This document shows, piece by piece, positions 54,479-64,000 of a stretch of 64,000 nucleotides of DNA; positions within the stretch are counted from its first letter, which is position 1, and every line of letters starts with the position of its first letter. A model generated the notes under the pieces. That model saw nothing but the letters and a program-made list of their open reading frames with translations. It was not told the DNA's origin and searched no databases. The stretch lies in the NCBI GenBank assembly GCA_019925105.1, contig JAHGAU010000008.1:1674001-1738000 (forward strand), read 5' to 3'. Origin of the DNA: Niebla homalea. Taxonomy: Eukaryota; Ascomycota; Lecanoromycetes; Lecanorales; Ramalinaceae. The position numbers and the translations under genes were made by a program.

Positions 54479-57400
54479 TCAATGCCACTGTCCTGCCCCG
54501 CCGCTCATATAGTTACCTCCCCCACCGCTCATATAGTTACCTCCCCCCCTTATCCGTGGCTCATTAGCGCCGCCCATGTGACCCCCTCCTCTCCTTCTCG
54601 GGGGCTCCTGAGCCCTTCTCATATCCCTATCTTTATCCTTGCCGCCACCCCCACCGCCCTTGCCCTCCTTGACCTTGCCCTCCTTCCGAGCCTTCCCAGC
54701 CTTACCATATTTATCCTCCTTAAAGCCCTTTGGGCCGGACTTGTCGATTTTGACTTCTTTGGCGCTAGTTTTCGGCTCCTTGCCCTTGCGATGGTCCTTA
54801 CCCTCATCCTTAGATTCAGACTTGGATTTGGGTTTCGTGGGTGAGCCGGCGAGAACTCTGATAGTGTCAACAAAGTCGTCTGCCTCCTTCACACTCAAAA
54901 AAACCAACTCGAATCCCCCACTCCCTTCCGCCGCGATCGTCGGCGAATAATCCTCGTGAAAGACATAAATACTCAACTCAGCCAACTGCACCACCTTCCC
55001 CCCCATCGGCCGAACCCACGAAGGGCTATGGATCAGATTCGTGATATACGCCATCCACATGGGTGTTGCGCGCAGAACCCCTTTCCTGACTGACGCTAAG
55101 AGGCGGACGGCGCCACTTTCGCGGTCGGAAAGGATGGAGAGGGTGTTGTGATAGCGGTCGTCGATGATGGGGGCGGAGAAGCGGAGGTTCTCGTGATGAA
55201 AGGGGGAGGCGTCTTCGATGAGGTTAGTGAGGTGGTGGTGGGAGGAGTCCATGCTGCGAAGGGAGAGGAAGAGGGTGTGGAAGATTGTCAATTCTGTCAT
55301 ATATATTCAACATGTCAGCAATCAGATCATCTTCTTTAGGGATCTTCTTTTTCCGATGTAGGAGAATGATTTTATGTAGCAAAGGAGAAGGAGAGCCGGG
55401 GAGGTGGGGAGGCAAAGGGGCAAACCATTGGTATGGGAGCTATTCACCTTCATATGTCCGAAATCGCAGGTGCGCCCAGTCTCTGATATCATACCGATTC
55501 ATTTTCTCGAATTTGAGGAGGGAACCTCGGCGGGAGACTGTGAGGGAGGTCAGGCTGGCGATGTAGGACTTGGGGCGCTTGTGTGGGTGGTGCGTGCGCA
55601 GGAAGAAGTGGGCGTGACAGTCGTGGTGACGTTGGTAGATGCGGACGGTGATCTCGCCGTTTTCGAATTTGCTTTAATGGGTGAGAAACTGTCGGACTTT
55701 GTGGGAGGTTGGGTCGTGAGATTGACAGGTAAAACAGATAGGATAATATTGATAGGACATGAAAAGATGACCGTAAGAGCAGGATAGAGAGGGAAGAAAT
55801 GGTCAGAGAAAAGGAAACGAGGACAGCTTACAGCTCCCTCAATAAATTATACTCCTCCTTGAGCTTTTGAGGTACACCACCTCCTTCAGCCAATTCGTGG
55901 TCGAAGCATTCTCTGTAGCGGTACTCGTCAGTAAAGATGATCACCTAGCTGATCTCCGGATTGGACGCATCAGAGGAAAGTTAACGATGCTCGGATGGTA
56001 GGCTGGAAAAGGAAAAGTCGTCAAAAACATGGCAAATCACTTACGATCTGCCCGTTGCAGGTAAGGTGCTCGCTGGATGCGTGCGTTCATACACCTTGCT
56101 CACCCAAGCCTTACCCCCGGTTCCTTCCGTAGCCGCTGCTTCACTACCACCACCAAATGCGCTGTCCTCGCTCGGCCAGCTGGGCGACTCACTACCCTCA
56201 TCCTGACTTGAGGATAGACTAGGCGATCGTACTCCACTGGCTCCTGGTGGGTCAGGTGCATGCGGGAGACATCTGCTTCCTCGGTGGTGGCCACGAGGAT
56301 CCCATCCAGGTTCCGCCATGTGACCGCCGTTAGCGGAAGACAGTCGATGAGGCTGATGGGGATCGCGACGTGATGCTCTGTTGCAATTTGATGTCGTCGA
56401 GGAGGGGAAGGAGTTGATGGAGGGACGGCGGGCTAGGCGCTGAGGGCGTTGGTACTCTTGCAGTGGTGGAGATGTGACTGGGTAGGGAAAAATTTCTTCC
56501 GAGGGGCGGCGGCGCTCGAAGGATGGGGGTTTTGAGAGGCCTAGGAGGACGGTGTTTAGTCTTTTTTGAGTGGAAAATGATTTTGTTCGGCCTTTGGAGC
56601 TTGGGCCTGTCTACCGCGCAGAGGTATCCAACCATGATGACTTACTTGTGTTGTTTGGCGGCGAAGGCGAAGGGGAATACTTGAGCAGCTTGGGCCGGGT
56701 GCCCGCAGTTGGCTGCTGGTTCTTTTGATCCTGTATCAGGAAGAGGCTCTCAACACGGTAACTCAAATAGTCAAATTCATCTTGGTCCACGGGCGGTGCA
56801 TAGGATCTTCTACAGTCAATGAAAAGGAGTTTTAGTTAGCGATCATGAGTTGCCTCAAGCCTGGCAGCCCCTCTATATATGTGTATTGATGGTGGGGCAA
56901 CGAGGGTTTGGCACTGATTATCTGAGGTGTGACAACTTGGCATATCAGGCTGAAATGCGGAGAGGGTGACAGGATTAGGAACTGGTGGGGTTCGGACTGA
57001 CTTGTAGCCGTCCAGCACTGCCACCAGCATGGTCAGGAATTCCACGCCGTACTCCAGCCGCCTGACCAACCTGTTTCCGCTCTCTTCCATCAATATCTCG
57101 TTGATTCGATTCCACACATATCGACGGGCATTCTCTGAATTCCTCGGAAATCCCAAGTCACGGTCAGCAAAGACGAATTCATAGCCAATGATTTCATAGA
57201 TCTCCTCGAAAGTGTACTTCAAGCTGAAAGCGCATTGCCAGATATCCAGAAGTCGTTCGCTGTACCGCCTGAGCCTGCCTTTGGTCAACTGCGTGAGTAT
57301 ATCTGCGAGTCTTCCGAGTTTCGAGGCGACGGCGAAGCATTTGGCGATGCCATCTCGGATCTCAGCGGCTTCATTCTGCAGAACCGATGAGAATCCGAAC

Positions 57401-57489
57401 AAGATTGTCGCTATGTCGGACGCAATGGTGGCGATTGCTCGGAGTTGGTCCGGTGCATCCTCGACGTCGATATCGTAAAGAGACGCCAT
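54479..57489 (-). CDS. Large conserved fungal protein, six exons, two apparent frameshifts
   Basis: Exons (minus strand) 57489-57002, 56809-56646, 56540-56045, 55944-55832, 55671-55448 and 55333-54479 join in compatible phases. The N-terminal part (MASLYDIDVEDAPDQLR) is helical. A Ser/Pro-rich linker follows (YSPSPSPPNNTSLSKPPSFE), then a folded region with EYRYRECFDHELAEGGG, NGEITVRIYQRHHDCHAHFF, RYDIRDWAHLRF, LNIYDRIDNLPH, DDRYHNTLSILSDRESGAV and KVVQLAELSIYVF. The tail is Lys/Gly-rich with a repeated GGNYMSGG. The pattern resembles conserved ascomycete proteins of unknown function. Frame breaks occur at about 56071-56080 (one base short) and about 55225-55260 (one base extra or two missing). 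They may be consensus errors or mean a missed intron. About 780 residues. Confidence 0.6.
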
Positions 57490-58446
57490 CAACAACTTGT
57501 GCTCTTACAGACGACTGCTGATTGAATGACCTTAATCCTTCTCTCTGGCCGGTGAGTCAACCAAGTGCGAGGTCGTCTGCTTATCAGGGTCGTCGACATG
57601 TTTCAGATTGTCAGTCCTGTTGTCCCTGACTTTTTGCGTATGTTTGCTCCTTCTTTGCTGAGTATGGCTGAATCTTTGAGTCTTGTTCACAGCAATTCTA
57701 TGAGATTTATATTCGATTCTTGTGTCCGTCACCTGGGCTTCTTGAACCGCGTTTTGCGACCTTTCGTTCTCTCTTTTTTTTTTTTGGCTTTCTAATTAGT
57801 GCACGCCGACGCAGATTGACGTGTCAATTCTTCGCTAGACCCACCCAGATCCACCTCCCTCCAGTCATGACTTGCCATTCGAAGATCCGCACAGTTTGAT
57901 CAGTGGTTCCGGTCTACTAGCTCAGCCCTTCTTCATGCGCGAGTGACTCTTCTGACCTTCTTGCAGTGCAGCGCATAGATTGAATTTTCCCGAGACGAGA
58001 CGGTTGAGGGACGTTGCATCCGGCCATGGGACGGACATTGTGGGTTCAGCAATGAGATACAAATGTACATGGGCCAAACCAGGCGTGGTAGCTGCACAAC
58101 CGACATGAGGTATCTTTGGTCCTGGCGGTTGGAATTCGGGTTGCAGGTCTCGCCAGACCCGGATGCGGAAGGAGTGTTGGGGATGATAAATGCACTCACA
58201 ACGACACCGGGAATGGTTTGATTGGATAAGCTATTGTACAAAAGCATAGTGAGAACAGCAGTTTGCTTCTATCGCACGCGCCTGGACAGCGTGATATAGC
58301 TATACCCATGTCCCATAGTAAGATGCTGAAGCTCTCATATCACCGGGAGTACATCTTGCCCCTGTAAAAAGAAGACCACCCAGCAATCCCATACCAAGCA
58401 ATTGCTACCGAGACAGATAAGAGACACGAGTGAAGTGACTCAAAGC
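57490..58446. other. Intergenic region
   Basis: No gene is supported. A run of about 14 T lies at 57774-57787. It contains the promoter of the six-exon gene and the 3' end of NHP6. Confidence 0.45.
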
Positions 58447-58995
58447 TTATTCCTCGTCATCATCATCACCAGCCTGCAGATAACGGACGCGGGTCAGCAA
58501 ATGAGGGGTAGATGCGTTGTACGTCGATGTAACACTCACGTTGTACGAGGCCTTCTCACTCTCATATCGCTCCTTATCCTGCTTGGCCTTGGCCTCATAT
58601 GGGCCACGCTGCTTCTCGTTGAGTGCCTTCCAGCGTTCACCCAGGACTTTGCCGACTTGGCCTGGAGAGAGCATGTCAGCGACGGTGATCTACTGTGCGA
58701 TGGTAGAGCTTCATGGAGCATTTGGGTGGGGTGCTTACCAAAGGAGATGCCAGGATTCTCCTCCCTCACATTGTCGCGCTGCTCGTTGGCGAAGAACATG
58801 TATGCAGAGAGTCCACGCTTAGGTGCGTTGGGATCTGGAAGGTATGAGTGTCAATCGAGCATTTTCGACACGGTGGAGATGTTTGTAGAGATCCAATTGA
58901 TCGTTGATCAGGGTTTTGAGGGTATGCTCACCCTTCTTCTTCTTCTCTGGCGCGGCGGCCTTCTTGGACTTGCGTGCCTTGGTTTCCTTAGGCAT
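58447..58995 (-). CDS. nhp6: Nhp6-type single HMG-box chromatin protein
   Basis: Four exons, 58995-58932, 58834-58739, 58661-58540 and 58473-58447, encode 102 residues. The protein has a Lys-rich N-terminus ([20 protein letters not shown]). A complete HMG box follows: [40 protein letters not shown] and [20 protein letters not shown]. It ends in the acidic tail AGDDDDEE. Nhp6 bends DNA non-specifically and helps FACT and other chromatin and transcription complexes. All three introns are short with good GT-AG sites, and total length equals the family norm. Confidence 0.95.
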
Positions 58996-59933
58996 GCTGA
59001 CTGTTCTGATTGTGAGGGTTTGGATTAGCCATGTAGCTCGAAGTAGCAATCAAGATAGCGCAGAGGCATCGATTCGCAATAAGGCATTCGACTGCAATGC
59101 TTGCATAGTGCCGGTGGTGGACAAATGTCAGAGGCTCATCTGTCGCGAGCGCAAGCGCGAACGCGACACATGGGCTGAACGACAACCCTCAATTGAAGAG
59201 CATCCAAGAAGTGTCAAGCTATTTTTGGGTAGTGCAGAGCCGTTGGGTGTGGTGATGAGAGGCCCTACATTGCTTTAGGAGGGCGCGACACCCCATCACC
59301 CCAACCAGCGACGGTGAGGTATCATGACCTCCCGATCGCAAAACAAACAAGTCTCACTCATCGTGATGACGAGGTATAGAGGAGGGCAGAAATCATGAAA
59401 GTTGAAGGAGAAAAAAAGAATGAGTGATGATACTTACTGTGACGCGAGTAATCTGTGGACTTAAGAATCTGAGGCGTTCGCTGTACAGGCAAATAATTTG
59501 TATGGCAACCGTGTTTTTTGGGTGAGGGTATTTTTGGTGAGAGAAAATGGGTGAGAGAATTTGGGTGAGAGGATTTGGCTGGGGATTTTGTAGGCAGGGA
59601 AAAGAAGGGAGGGGGAGAGGTGAAACGAGGGAAACACGGGCGCGCCTGCTGCGGGCGGCGCAAGCAAACACACAAACCCGGAGTGGAGTGAGGGGAAATT
59701 GGGAAAGGGCAACTCCCACACTAAGACATCATAAAACACGCTAAGTGCTTCAAGGCAAGCGCGGTCCCTGCAAAACAAAACATCGACGATTTGGGTGAGA
59801 GGAGATTGACGACATTTAATCTATCATAATTATCATTCAGAATCCCTGGGCTCGGAGACCCAAATAGTTCTACCATCAGAGATCATCGCACATGTCCCTT
59901 GTAATCATTTCAAAACTCATAAGCAAACATCTC
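58996..59933. other. Intergenic region; NHP6 promoter and leader
   Basis: No gene is supported. The minus-strand leader may contain an intron, since a GTAAGT-type site (revcomp of ACTTAC) lies near 59432-59437. A G/A-rich tract runs through 59520-59620. Confidence 0.4.
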
Positions 59934-62900
59934 TCATACCTGCTCCTTCCTATCATCTTGCTTCTCCATCTCGCCAACTTCCTCACTCTCCACCCTCTTT
60001 CCACTGCCAAAGCTCAACTTGGTTTTCCTGAGTCCCAGATATTCTTCACTCCCTTCCTCGCCTCTCAGTTTTCCGTCATCAAACAACCCCCAGCATCTCT
60101 TCGTTGCCTTCCATGCCTCCACCCCCAGCACATAAATAACCAGTCCCCCAAACACAAGCCCCCATTCCCACCCAATCCCTACATGCTTGAAGACTTTCGT
60201 GTTCAACCCCGGAATGTACACCGCGGGAAAGACACTCGCCGCCCCAATCACCACTGCGAAGAACAAAAATCGATTGGAATAGACATCCTTGAAGAAGGGG
60301 AATTTGCTGTCCTTGCTCGTAGCCGGATCCAATGCGAACATGCTCCTCCTCAAACTCTTGAACTCCCACGCACTGATCAGGATCAAGAACGTCAACTCCG
60401 CGAACACAGCCGCCCGTGCTCGAAACACCGTGGTGCAAGAATCTCGAAAGGAAGCATTGCAGTCGAAACCCAACTCTCCACCTCCAGGACCATAAACGAT
60501 AATGACGAACGTGAGCAGCGTCAATGTGCCCTCGAGAACACCGTAAACAATCATATCCACAATGATCTGAGGCGTAAAGACTCCTTTCTTCGTATCGTGC
60601 GGCCGCCTCCTCATGACCTCACTCCCCGCCTTCTCCCTCCCCAGCCCAAACGCTGGGAATGAGCTCGTCAACATGTTGATCCACAGGATACTCAGCGGGC
60701 TCAACGGAAACACCGAAAACCCGGCTTCGTCCTGCATCCCCAAACCCACAATCAGCAGCACCACTTCACCAACATTGCTGGCCAGCAGATGCAACACAAA
60801 TTTCTGGATGTTGTCGAACATCCTGCGCCCCTCGCTGATGGCGTTGACGATGCTCGCGAAATTGTCGTCGGTGAGGACGATGTCGGCGGCGCCCTTGGCG
60901 ACATCCGAGCCCGCTTGGCCCATTGCGATGCCCACATCCGCGGCTTGGAGGGAAGGAGCGTCATTGACGCCGTCGCCAGTCATAGCGGCAAAAGCGCGGC
61001 GACGATGGAGGGAGGCGATCATGCGGGTTTTGGTGTGGGGAGCGCAGCGGGCGATGACAAGAGGCAAGGAAGGTAAAGCGTCGAGCTGGGCGTCGTTCAT
61101 GCCGTCGAATTGTGCGGCTGTTGTGACTAGGACCGAGGTCGGTTGGATGGTTGAGGGTTGGGAGGGGAGGATGCCGACGTCCTTGGCGATGGCGGTGGCC
61201 GTGGAGGGGTGGTCGCCTGTCAGCATGTGGACTTTGATGCCTGCTGTGGTGCATTCAGAGACAGAGTCCTTGGTCTCCATGCGAGGCGGGTCGTACAGCC
61301 CCGCAAGCCCCAAGAGGGTGAGGCCCTTTTCGACTTCCTCGCGAGGGTAGGTGATGGTTGATTTGGTGGGGAAGTCCGTGATGGGCCGGCGGGCGATGGC
61401 CATGACGCGCAGACCCTGTTCTGCAAGGTGGGTCATTTGATTGAGGACGAGGTCTTTGATAGACTGGGTCAAAGGTTCGGATTTAGCGCCAGGTCCGACA
61501 ACGGTGGTGCAGAGATCTAGGATGCGCTCGACGGCACCTTTGGTGAAGACAAAGGTTTTGGCATTTTTGGTGTTGGTGTAGACGACGGACATTCTTTTGA
61601 TGGCGCTGTCGAAGCCGTATTCGGCCAATTGAGACCACCCGCGCTGTTCTTCTAGAGTCCGCTTGCCGAATTGGAAGCGATGGGCGAAGACTTGGAGGGA
61701 TACCTCTGTAGGGTCGCCCACGGTTTGCCACATTTGCTTGTGCTCATCATAGCGAACGGTGGCAAGATTGCAGAGAGCAGTGGATTCGAGGAACAATGCC
61801 AGCGCTGATGCGACTTCTGGGATCTTCTCAGTGGCGGCTTCTGGAGGTGTACTGGCCCTCTCCTCGATATTGGAGTCCTGGGATCCCATGTCTGCATTGC
61901 TGGTTGACGCAGAAAATGATACTTGTCCGGTCGTCGGGTTCGATGCTTCCTCGGCGCCATTGACTGTGTAAAATCCAGAGCTTGGGATCCACACCTTGCG
62001 TGTGATCATCTTGCCCTGGGTCAGAGTCCCCGTCTTGTCCGAGCAGATGTTTGTCACTCCGCCTAGAGCCTCCAAAGCGCTGAGTTGACGGATGACAACC
62101 ATTCGCTTCCGCATTTGAGTCATGCCGACGACCATGGTAATGGTCAGAACCGCGATGAGACTCTCTGGTATGATTGCAATACCTGCGTTTACCTGTTAGC
62201 ATCGATTCGATCCACCAGGGCACGAGATTCACTCACCTGTCGAGATGGCATAGATAGCTACCTCATTGGTCACATCGAACCGATTGACACCAAAGACAAT
62301 GATTGCTAACAGTATCGCACATCCGAAGAGCAGATAGGCCAATTTGCTGAGTTTGCGCTGTAGCGGTGTCCCAATAGTCAAGCCGAGGAATTTGCCAATA
62401 CCATCCCAGATTCTTAGGCCCAAACCCTTTACTGGTTGCATGTTCCCACCTTTCTTGCGCGAAAGCGACCGGTTCGCCTTCCGCTGCTTCCCCTGCATCG
62501 ATGCAGCGATCTTGCCGATTTCAGTGTGCATGCCAGTGAAGACAACGACACCTTTTCCACGACCCTTGGTCACCGTGCTCGAAGAGTAGGCCATGTTGAG
62601 TCGATCACCCACTCCGACAGTCAGCTCATTGCCGGCCGCAGGTGTCTCGAATTTGGTTTCTTTAGCCACCGGCACGGCCTCTCCAGTCAAAATCTTTTCG
62701 TCGCACTCCAACGCCATTGCCTCCACCAAGCGAATGTCGGCGGGTATGGTATCGCCCGTCTTCACGACTATAATGTCGCCAGGCACGACCTCCTTGCTCG
62801 GCACGGTACTCACTACCCCATCCCGCAGAACTTGTGCGGAAGGAGAGCTCAGGTTTCGGAGACTGTCCATCTTCTTTTCGGCCTGAAACTCCTGGTAGAA

Positions 62901-63218
62901 TCCAATGGTGACATTGAGGACGATGACCGCCGTAATGACGCCGCCCTCGATGTAGTCGGTCACGCCGTAGGATAGGGCCATTGCGAGGACAAGGACGAGG
63001 ATCATGGCATTGGAAATCTGTTTGAGGAGGACAGCGTGCCATGATACGCTAGACTTATCGGATAGTTCGTTGGGGCCGTAGGAATCCTGGGCTTTTTGGG
63101 TTGCTGTTGGATTGAGGCCGGTCTCAGGGTTTGTGGACAATTCATCGAGGATCGATGGGAGAGGGAGTAGGAATGGGTGAGATGAATACTCCTGTGTGAT
63201 GTACTTGGTTTGGCCCAT
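59934..63218 (-). CDS. ena1: ENA-type P-type ATPase (sodium/potassium efflux, P2D)
   Basis: The pump exports Na+ or K+ across the plasma membrane under salt or alkaline stress. Exon 1 (63218-62237) and exon 2 (62182-59934) encode 1076 residues, the family length. Motifs in order: KTGDTIPADIRLVEAM and LTGEAVPV (actuator), IPESLIAVLTITM (helix 4, ENA-type), ICSDKTGTLTQGKM (phosphorylated Asp), FTKGAVERIL, LTGDHPSTATAIAKDVG and MTGDGVNDAPSL. Six membrane helices follow. The IPESL sequence, with the NPTATQKAQDSYGPNEL N-terminus, points to ENA rather than PMR1 or PMCA pumps. The upstream region carries nine PacC-type hexamers, fitting alkaline induction. No lesions are visible. Confidence 0.92.
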
Positions 63219-64000
63219 GTCTGATGGACCTTTCTCAAGTATATATCTAGGGTGATATGATTGGTAGAATGTGTGTTGTATAATGAAGGCCAGGCTTTCG
63301 TGATGGAAAGCCTTGAAAGAGGTAAAACTGTGAGTAAAAATCTCTAGTTGTAGTGAAAGTGAATCTCTTCAATACGATAGTGGCCAAGGACGGGGGGCAA
63401 CGACCAGGTATATATAACCGTTGGGCCGATCTTGGCTGGCATCCAAGCGTATCTGACCCAGGCCAGTACCTACATCCGCCAAGGGCAGATAAGCCCACAT
63501 CAAAGGCTTCGTAAATACGCATGACGCAACAGCCAGGGTAAAGAAACATCAAACGAGGCATGCAACAACTGCCGAAAACATAATTACACGGCCTCGATAT
63601 CAAAGGCATAGAGGTAATTGGCTCGGCCGCAGCGCGGAGTCCTTCTGGCCAAGACATCCCGGGACTTGGCTCTTGGCATCTGGGCGGAGCGGATGCTTGG
63701 CCACAAGGCCATCGTTTTGCCACGCCGAACATGACACTTTCTGAACCGTTAAGGAATGGCGCTCGGCTTTCGGATCGGAAAGTTGAGAGGCACGATATTC
63801 TTGTAGGTCTGGATCGATTCTGAATAATAAGAGGGCACGATAAAGAGATTCAAAAAGTGAGGAAGTTGTAGGAATGCGGCACCAAACAGTATATACACAA
63901 CGGAGGAAAGGTTTTACTGGTATGATGGGATTGTAACAATGCTATCGGCTGGGTATCTTGTATGAATCGTGGGTGAATAAAGACTATAAAGTAACATAGA
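63219..64000 (-). promoter_or_regulatory. ENA-type ATPase promoter with clustered PacC-type GCCARG sites
   Basis: Nine hexamers matching GCCARG in either orientation lie in this 782-base region: 63289, 63383, 63431 (reverse), 63478, 63532, 63648, 63665 (reverse), 63672 (reverse) and 63696 (reverse). By chance fewer than one is expected. PacC/Rim101 is the known alkaline-pH regulator of ENA pumps in ascomycetes and binds GCCARG. The four sites between 63648 and 63701 are the densest group. Confidence 0.6.

Noticed and set aside
55448..55671. A plus-strand gene across 55404-55787
   Set aside because: The minus-strand frame (NGEITVRIYQ, KFEKMNRYDIRDW) is better supported and fits the exon phases of the six-exon gene.
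1..64000. tRNA, rRNA genes or CRISPR arrays
   Set aside because: I found no convincing tRNA arms or rRNA sequence by eye and no regularly spaced repeats. A tRNA search program was not run, so a tRNA could have been missed.

Overview
The window comes from the nuclear genome of a filamentous ascomycete (Pezizomycotina). The evidence is short GT-AG introns of about 45 to 270 bases, CT-rich leaders, and a gene set typical of such fungi: a CSC1/OSCA-type channel, an ENA-type sodium ATPase, Atg11, CENP-H, homoserine dehydrogenase, Nhp6 and mitochondrial bL9. Nothing in the sequence fixes the genus; a dothideomycete-like fungus is a guess.

Layout. 1.9-17.9 kb is a mostly ordinary block: a CSC1-like channel, phosphoglucomutase, class II fructose-bisphosphate aldolase, oligoribonuclease (minus strand), a Gfo/Idh/MocA oxidoreductase, a conserved fungal protein and an unrecognised protein. 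18-35 kb is a gene-poor accessory block. It holds a tandem pair of small paralogous proteins of unknown family, diverged dispersed repeats, relics of broken genes, a secretory lipase and an M20 amidohydrolase whose catalytic motifs look degenerate. bL9m (36-37 kb) sits inside this landscape as an apparently intact housekeeping gene. 37.4-43.6 kb holds three broken genes: an alcohol-dehydrogenase/SfnG-type monooxygenase that reads as one fused gene, a GPR1/FUN34/YaaH transporter, and an SfnB/DszC-like acyl-CoA-dehydrogenase-fold oxidoreductase. I read this as a decayed organosulfur (dimethyl sulfone) utilisation cluster.

44-64 kb is ordinary again: a secreted DUF3237-like protein, CENP-H head-to-head with ATG11, CCDC174-like head-to-head with homoserine dehydrogenase, a six-exon fungal gene, NHP6, and an ENA-type ATPase. 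The region upstream of the ATPase carries nine PacC-type GCCARG hexamers.

Two patterns cut across genes. First, three housekeeping genes (aldolase, oligoribonuclease, homoserine dehydrogenase) each lack exactly one base in a G or C run. This looks like consensus error and warns against trusting any single-base lesion here. The organosulfur cluster also carries in-frame stops, a lost splice acceptor, and apparent 2-base and about 10-base deletions, which consensus error does not explain. Second, many genes switch on the coding strand from C-rich in the 5' part to G-rich in the 3' part.
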